Shown in pieces: positions 6,486 to 8,296 of a DNA stretch of 8,296 bases. The notes beneath the pieces are model-generated. The model did not search any database, was not told the DNA's origin, and saw nothing but the letters and a program-made list of their open reading frames with translations. Numbering within the stretch: position 1 is the stretch's first letter; each line of letters begins with the position of its first letter. A program made the position numbers and the translations under genes. The stretch lies in assembly GCA_900313475.1 (NCBI GenBank), contig OMRJ01000122.1, positions 1 through 8,296 of the forward strand, read 5' to 3'. Origin of the DNA: an uncultured Eubacteriales bacterium. GTDB taxonomy: Bacteria; Bacillota; Clostridia; Oscillospirales; Acutalibacteraceae.

Positions 6486-6667
6486 AGAATGACCCCCTTT
6501 CGCAAGAAAGATCAATACGAAAGAGGCAGAAAACGGACGGCTGCTGGCACAGCTCCACGGGAATTTCACCCCGGCCCATGCTGATGGGTGCGGCGCACGA
6601 TGCTTTGCGGGCGTCCAATGCGCGAGTCTCATTATCCTGCCTGCATATCATCGCCCACAAGCTGCCA

Positions 6668-6705
6668 CACCTGTTTTACGGCCCAGTTTTGTCGCTCACC
6701 TGTTT
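6668..6705. repeat. Direct repeat CACCTGTTT x2
   Basis: Identical 9-mers at 6668-6676 and 6697-6705, start-to-start spacing 29 bases, upstream of tnpW and the recombinase. Similar spacing is seen in operators for small DNA-binding regulators. The nearby HTH protein is a natural candidate binder, but this is inference. Confidence 0.45.
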
Positions 6706-6862
6706 GGTAGGGGTCCCGTCCTGCGGACTTGCAACAGGGTCATGGCGCACCGGCCGACCGGCTCCACGCAGACAGATCGTATCCGTCTGCCTTATGCTGC
6801 GCCGGAGGCCTCCCGCCGGGCTTTCTTTGTCAAGGAACTTTCGTCTTGGCTGTCGGATCGCT

Positions 6863-6895
6863 GGGGCAAGGAAAGGGAGCCGTGAAACTTGCCCC
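6863..6895. repeat. 8-bp inverted repeat just after the HTH gene
   Basis: GGGGCAAG (6863-6870) and CTTGCCCC (6888-6895) are perfect complements with a 17-base loop. The stem begins 8 bases after the HTH stop codon on the minus strand. No T-run follows in that direction, so it is not a classical terminator; it could protect the 3' end of the sigma/HTH message or separate it from tnpW. Confidence 0.5.
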
Positions 6896-6903
6896 GGACG
6901 ATT

Positions 6904-7143
6904 TTAGACCGGCAGTACCTTGAAACCTGTTACGATGCTATGGATCAGCTTCGTTTCCAGCCTGAGCCGCATATCTTCATCCACATACAGATACTCGTTC
7001 CCATACTCGTCCTTCACAGGTCTGGTGGCAAGAGCCCGGATGTACTTCTGATAGTGAGCGACCACGGCGGCAAGGGCGTTCTCGTCGCCGTTCACGGCAG
7101 CCAGGATCACCGGCACCGGGATCGGCTTCACTTGTCCGGCCAT
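6904..7143 (-). CDS. Small helix-turn-helix regulator (HTH_16-like, Tn916 Orf8-like)
   Basis: A 79-residue protein whose length, sequence type and position match the small HTH proteins paired with Orf7-type sigma factors in Tn916-like and clostridial elements. Visible traits: an N-terminal helix with AVNGDENALAAVVAHYQKYIRALAT (about 17-41, shown here only as a position guide in part: residues AVNGDENALAAVV), a central DEYGNEYLYVDEDMR segment, and a C-terminal LRLETKLIHSIVTGF. Its ATG at 7143 lies 16 bases inside the end of the sigma gene, and its ribosome site AAGGAGG (7151-7157) is embedded in sigma codons, so the two should be translationally coupled. Predicted role: regulation of element transfer or excision genes together with the sigma factor. 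Domain name is from family knowledge; the regulatory target is not shown. Confidence 0.75.
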   Translation of the reverse strand: MAGQVKPIPVPVILAAVNGDENALAAVVAHYQKYIRALATRPVKDEYGNEYLYVDEDMRLRLETKLIHSIVTGFKVLPV

Positions 7144-7562
7144 TCAAATCCCTCCTTCATCAGATACTCGCGCAATTCTTTCAGTGTAACGAGCCGCCGC
7201 TTGGATACGGTCTGATGGACGATGTTCAGCTTCTCGCTGATCTCACGGTCCGTCATGCCCAGGAAGTAGGACAGCAGGATCACATCCCGCTTGCCCTCCG
7301 GCAGCTGCGCCAAGGCGTCAGCCAGAAGATCGCCGGCCACGACTACCGGAAGTCCCAGCACTTCAAAGACATGCTCGCCCATAAAGTGCTTGTCCCACAC
7401 GGCGGTCTGCTCCAGCTCAGAGGCGGTCAGCTCTCCAAAGGATTTTTCCTGGGATTGGAGACTGGCAAGCTCGCGCTGGATGTACCGGGCCTCATTCTTC
7501 AAAACCCTGACACAGAAAGCGCCAAACTGATTTTGAATACGCTGCTCATAGGAGTCTTTCAT
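7128..7562 (-). CDS. Short sigma-70 family factor (Tn916 Orf7-like)
   Basis: A 144-residue protein with a clear sigma region-4-like HTH: LPEGKRDVILLSYFLGMTD (87-105) followed by REISEKLNIVHQTVSKRRL (106-124), the recognition helix lying in HQTVSKRRL. The N-terminal half is helical and charged but does not show a convincing full region 2, as is usual for these element-encoded factors. It probably directs RNA polymerase to promoters within the element. The ATG at 7562 has GGGAGGTG immediately upstream (plus-strand 7568-7575). It heads a two-gene unit with the overlapping HTH gene. No good promoter is visible directly upstream; a strong terminator lies 150 bases upstream, so expression may depend on read-through or on a non-standard promoter. 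Confidence 0.85.
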   Translation of the reverse strand: MKDSYEQRIQNQFGAFCVRVLKNEARYIQRELASLQSQEKSFGELTASELEQTAVWDKHFMGEHVFEVLGLPVVVAGDLLADALAQLPEGKRDVILLSYFLGMTDREISEKLNIVHQTVSKRRLVTLKELREYLMKEGFEWPDK

Positions 7563-7710
7563 TTTCTCACCTCCCTTCGCGCCGCACGGGTGCGGGGTGG
7601 TGATCTCCTCCCTTTCGCCTCAGTAATGCAAGGTTTGCGATTTTGGCAACCGCGAAGGGAAGAAAATTTTTATGAAAGGCTCCGCCGTATGGTGGAGGCT
7701 CGCATAGACA
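7563..7710 (-). promoter_or_regulatory. Untranslated leader of the sigma/HTH unit
   Basis: This stretch lies between the minus-strand terminator and the sigma start. It has no supported gene. It holds two purine-rich GGGAGG boxes (the ribosome site near 7568-7575 and another near 7608-7614) and small inverted repeats: CTCCGCC/GGTGGAG (7680-7686 with 7691-7697, loop GTAT) and GGTT-T-GC/GC-AACC near 7632-7651. No convincing -35/-10 pair was found. Confidence 0.4.
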
Positions 7711-7711
7711 G

Positions 7712-7746
7712 AAAAAAGCGCCCATCCGCAGGATGCGGATGGGCGC
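7712..7746 (-). terminator. Strong minus-strand intrinsic terminator upstream of the sigma gene
   Basis: The perfect 13-bp stem GCGCCCATCCGCA (7718-7730) / TGCGGATGGGCGC (7734-7746) has a 3-base loop and is followed on the minus strand by six T (7712-7717). It would end transcripts from the permease gene and, unless regulated, block transcription into sigma/HTH. An extra copy of one arm upstream suggests possible attenuation (see findings). Confidence 0.88.
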
Positions 7747-8049
7747 AATAGAAGTAGCAAAAGCAATTATGTAATCATACAGTTCATATTCATAGGCGAG
7801 ATGGTTCCCGATATTGGATGGGCTTTTTTTGACAGGTAAATTCCTGCCGAATTATGTCGAAGCAGTCTTTGCTTCACGGCGGATCCCTCCCTGGGCCGCC
7901 GTCACCATTGAAACAGGGTCGTCACTCTTTGGGCATAAGGAACGGCGGCCTTGATTTTGTCAAAGCCGCCGTAGATATGTTTAGGGCATGGCGATTGCCT
8001 GCTGCACGACGGCTTTTTTCTTTTGCCGTCGTCCGGCAGATAATTAAAA
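7747..8049. other. 303-base structured non-coding region between permease and terminator
   Basis: No supported gene. Inverted repeats in order: GACAGG/CCTGCC (7831-7846, loop TAAATT); GAAGCA/TGCTTC (7859-7875); ACGGCGG/CCGCCGT (7876-7902), directly abutting the previous one; ACGGCGGC/GCCGCCGT with inner TTGA/TCAA (7942-7972); and ACGACGGC/GCCGTCGT (8006-8032), whose loop is a pyrimidine run on the plus strand. The last three share near-identical arms. On the minus strand none is followed by a T-run. A tiny ORF of 8 codons (7767-7793, minus; MNMNCMIT) ends about 20 bases before the terminator but has no clear ribosome site. Confidence 0.5.
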
Positions 8050-8296
8050 CTATTTTGCTTTCCTGTTCAGCCCTTTCAGAATGAACAGTGTCAGAACAAC
8101 ACAGGCCAGCAGAACGATGATACCAATGAAAACCTGAACCATGCTTGCATCGTAATAGCCAGAGATATTGAAAACGGCTGTCATGGGATATACCGTCTTT
8201 AGCTGGCCGGACATACTTGCGAACAGTCCAGCAAACGAATAAATTTCAGCAAATACCAGCGCCAGCCAGTAACCTTTTTTCATCCGGGCCACCAAA
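8050..8296 (-). CDS. 3' end of a membrane protein, possibly an ABC-type permease (partial)
   Basis: The frame ends at TAG (8050-8052) and is open to the window edge, so most of the gene is probably missing; about 81 residues are visible. Two hydrophobic segments are clear: about 9-28 (YWLALVFAEIYSFAGLFASM) and about 54-74 (VQVFIGIIVLLACVVLTLFI), separated by a loop with YPMTAVFNISGYY, and a basic tail KGLNRKAK. The loop-helix-basic-tail pattern is reminiscent of the C-terminus of ABC-2 type export permeases, such as those of antimicrobial peptide resistance or bacteriocin export systems, but the evidence is thin. A complete 77-residue protein starting at the ATG 8281-8283 is an alternative, though its upstream GGTGG is a weak ribosome site. 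It is likely cargo of the element. Confidence 0.45.
   Translation of the reverse strand, partial: LVARMKKGYWLALVFAEIYSFAGLFASMSGQLKTVYPMTAVFNISGYYDASMVQVFIGIIVLLACVVLTLFILKGLNRKAK

Larger units (their letters stand above)
6486..6903. other. 417-base gap without a supported gene
   Basis: No reading frame here has both a ribosome site and protein-like composition. It holds the ribosome site of tnpW (6493-6500), a pair of CACCTGTTT direct repeats, a hairpin GCAGAC/GTCTGC with inner GAT/ATC (6768-6790), the 10-bp palindrome GGAGGCCTCC (6804-6813), a repeat of ACCGGC (6749-6754 and 6757-6762), and a GGGGCAAG/CTTGCCCC hairpin. A weak minus-strand promoter (TTGTGG, 18 bases, GATAAT, about 6628-6657) could serve tnpW. 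The region may be a structured leader, an operator array or an origin; the sequence alone does not decide. Confidence 0.5.
4491..8296. mobile_element. Integrated mobile element with large serine recombinase (left end only)
   Basis: From about 4491 onward composition changes to clearly more GC-rich DNA and all genes point left. The gene set (large serine recombinase, TnpW, HTH protein, short sigma factor, transporter fragment) is that of clostridial conjugative or mobilisable elements. The recombinase stop codon is 8 bases after the T-run of the tRNA terminator, the usual terminal position of such an integrase gene, so the left attachment site should lie at about 4491-4510. No target duplication can be checked because the right end is outside the window. 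No relaxase, VirB4 or coupling-protein gene is visible here, so whether it is conjugative or only mobilisable is open. Confidence 0.85.

Noticed and set aside
6545..6575. Resemblance of GGTGAAATTCCC and a nearby GCAAAGC to parts of cobalamin or c-di-GMP riboswitches
   Set aside because: Only isolated short words match; the rest of either conserved core and its pairing is absent, and the downstream gene is not a known target class.
6486..6632. N-terminal extension of TnpW from an ATG at 6632
   Set aside because: The added 49 residues are low-quality sequence rich in Trp, Pro, Ser and Ala, while the start at 6485 has a strong ribosome site at correct spacing and gives a normal-size TnpW.
6578..6907. 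Plus-strand open frame of 109 codons in the gap between the HTH gene and tnpW
   Set aside because: No ribosome site, opposite orientation to every element gene, and Arg/Gly/Pro-rich translation typical of non-coding GC-rich DNA.
7942..8032. Hairpins after the permease gene read as its terminator
   Set aside because: Neither stem is followed by a T-run on the minus strand; in the 8006-8032 repeat the homopolymer lies in the loop. The real terminator is at 7712-7746.
7902..8065. Minus-strand open frame ending at 7902 with protein-like stretch (IYGGFDKIKAAVPYAQR)
   Set aside because: About 54 codons with no ATG, GTG or TTG start; it overlaps the permease end in another frame. It could be a decayed gene remnant or chance, and is not supported as a gene.
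7854..8084. Plus-strand open frame of 76 codons over the hairpin array
   Set aside because: It crosses all the inverted repeats and runs into the antisense of the permease end; no ribosome site.
1..8296. CRISPR array or insertion sequence
   Set aside because: No regularly spaced repeats of 24-40 bases and no DDE or HUH transposase gene are present.

Overview
The window looks like a piece of chromosome from an anaerobic gut Firmicute (class Clostridia, possibly Ruminococcaceae/Oscillospiraceae-like), carrying one end of an integrated mobile element. The host assignment is inference. It rests on the permuted GH3 glycosidase, the long clostridial-type PRPP synthetase, strong Shine-Dalgarno sites (AGGAG, GGAGG), and an element module typical of clostridial conjugative or mobilisable elements. 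No marker gene fixes the species.

Chromosomal part (1-4490). A 5'-truncated glycoside hydrolase family 3 gene (domain order C-domain, FnIII, N-domain) runs rightward and ends at a hairpin terminator. It converges on a leftward gene for a long-form ribose-phosphate pyrophosphokinase. A divergent promoter region (3417-3659) separates that gene from a rightward 186-residue protein that looks like a papain-like/C39-like cysteine peptidase or transglutaminase-fold protein. An AT-rich spacer with a good sigma-70 promoter leads to an intact tRNA-Leu(UAG) and its intrinsic terminator.

Mobile element (about 4491 to beyond 8296). Immediately after the tRNA terminator the DNA becomes visibly more GC-rich and every gene lies on the minus strand. 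Read in their own direction the genes are: the 3' end of a membrane protein (probable ABC-type permease cargo); a 500-base untranslated region with a strong minus-strand terminator and several hairpins; a short sigma-70-like factor; an overlapping HTH protein; a 417-base gap with no gene; a TnpW-family small protein; and a large serine recombinase whose stop codon lies only about 60 bases from the tRNA 3' end. Sigma plus HTH resembles the orf7/orf8 regulatory pair of Tn916-type elements. TnpW plus large serine recombinase resembles the Tn4451/TndX type of excision module. The likely logic is that the sigma/HTH pair controls the element while the recombinase integrates and excises it. The left attachment site should lie at about 4491-4510; the right end is outside the window.

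No wholly new system is evident from sequence alone. The least ordinary signals are RNA/DNA structures inside the element: a 12-bp hairpin with a cUUCGg loop inside tnpW, a perfect hairpin in the last codons of the recombinase, tandem ACGGCGG copies filling the recombinase promoter spacer, a possible terminator/antiterminator upstream of the sigma gene, and a run of hairpins with related arms downstream of the permease.
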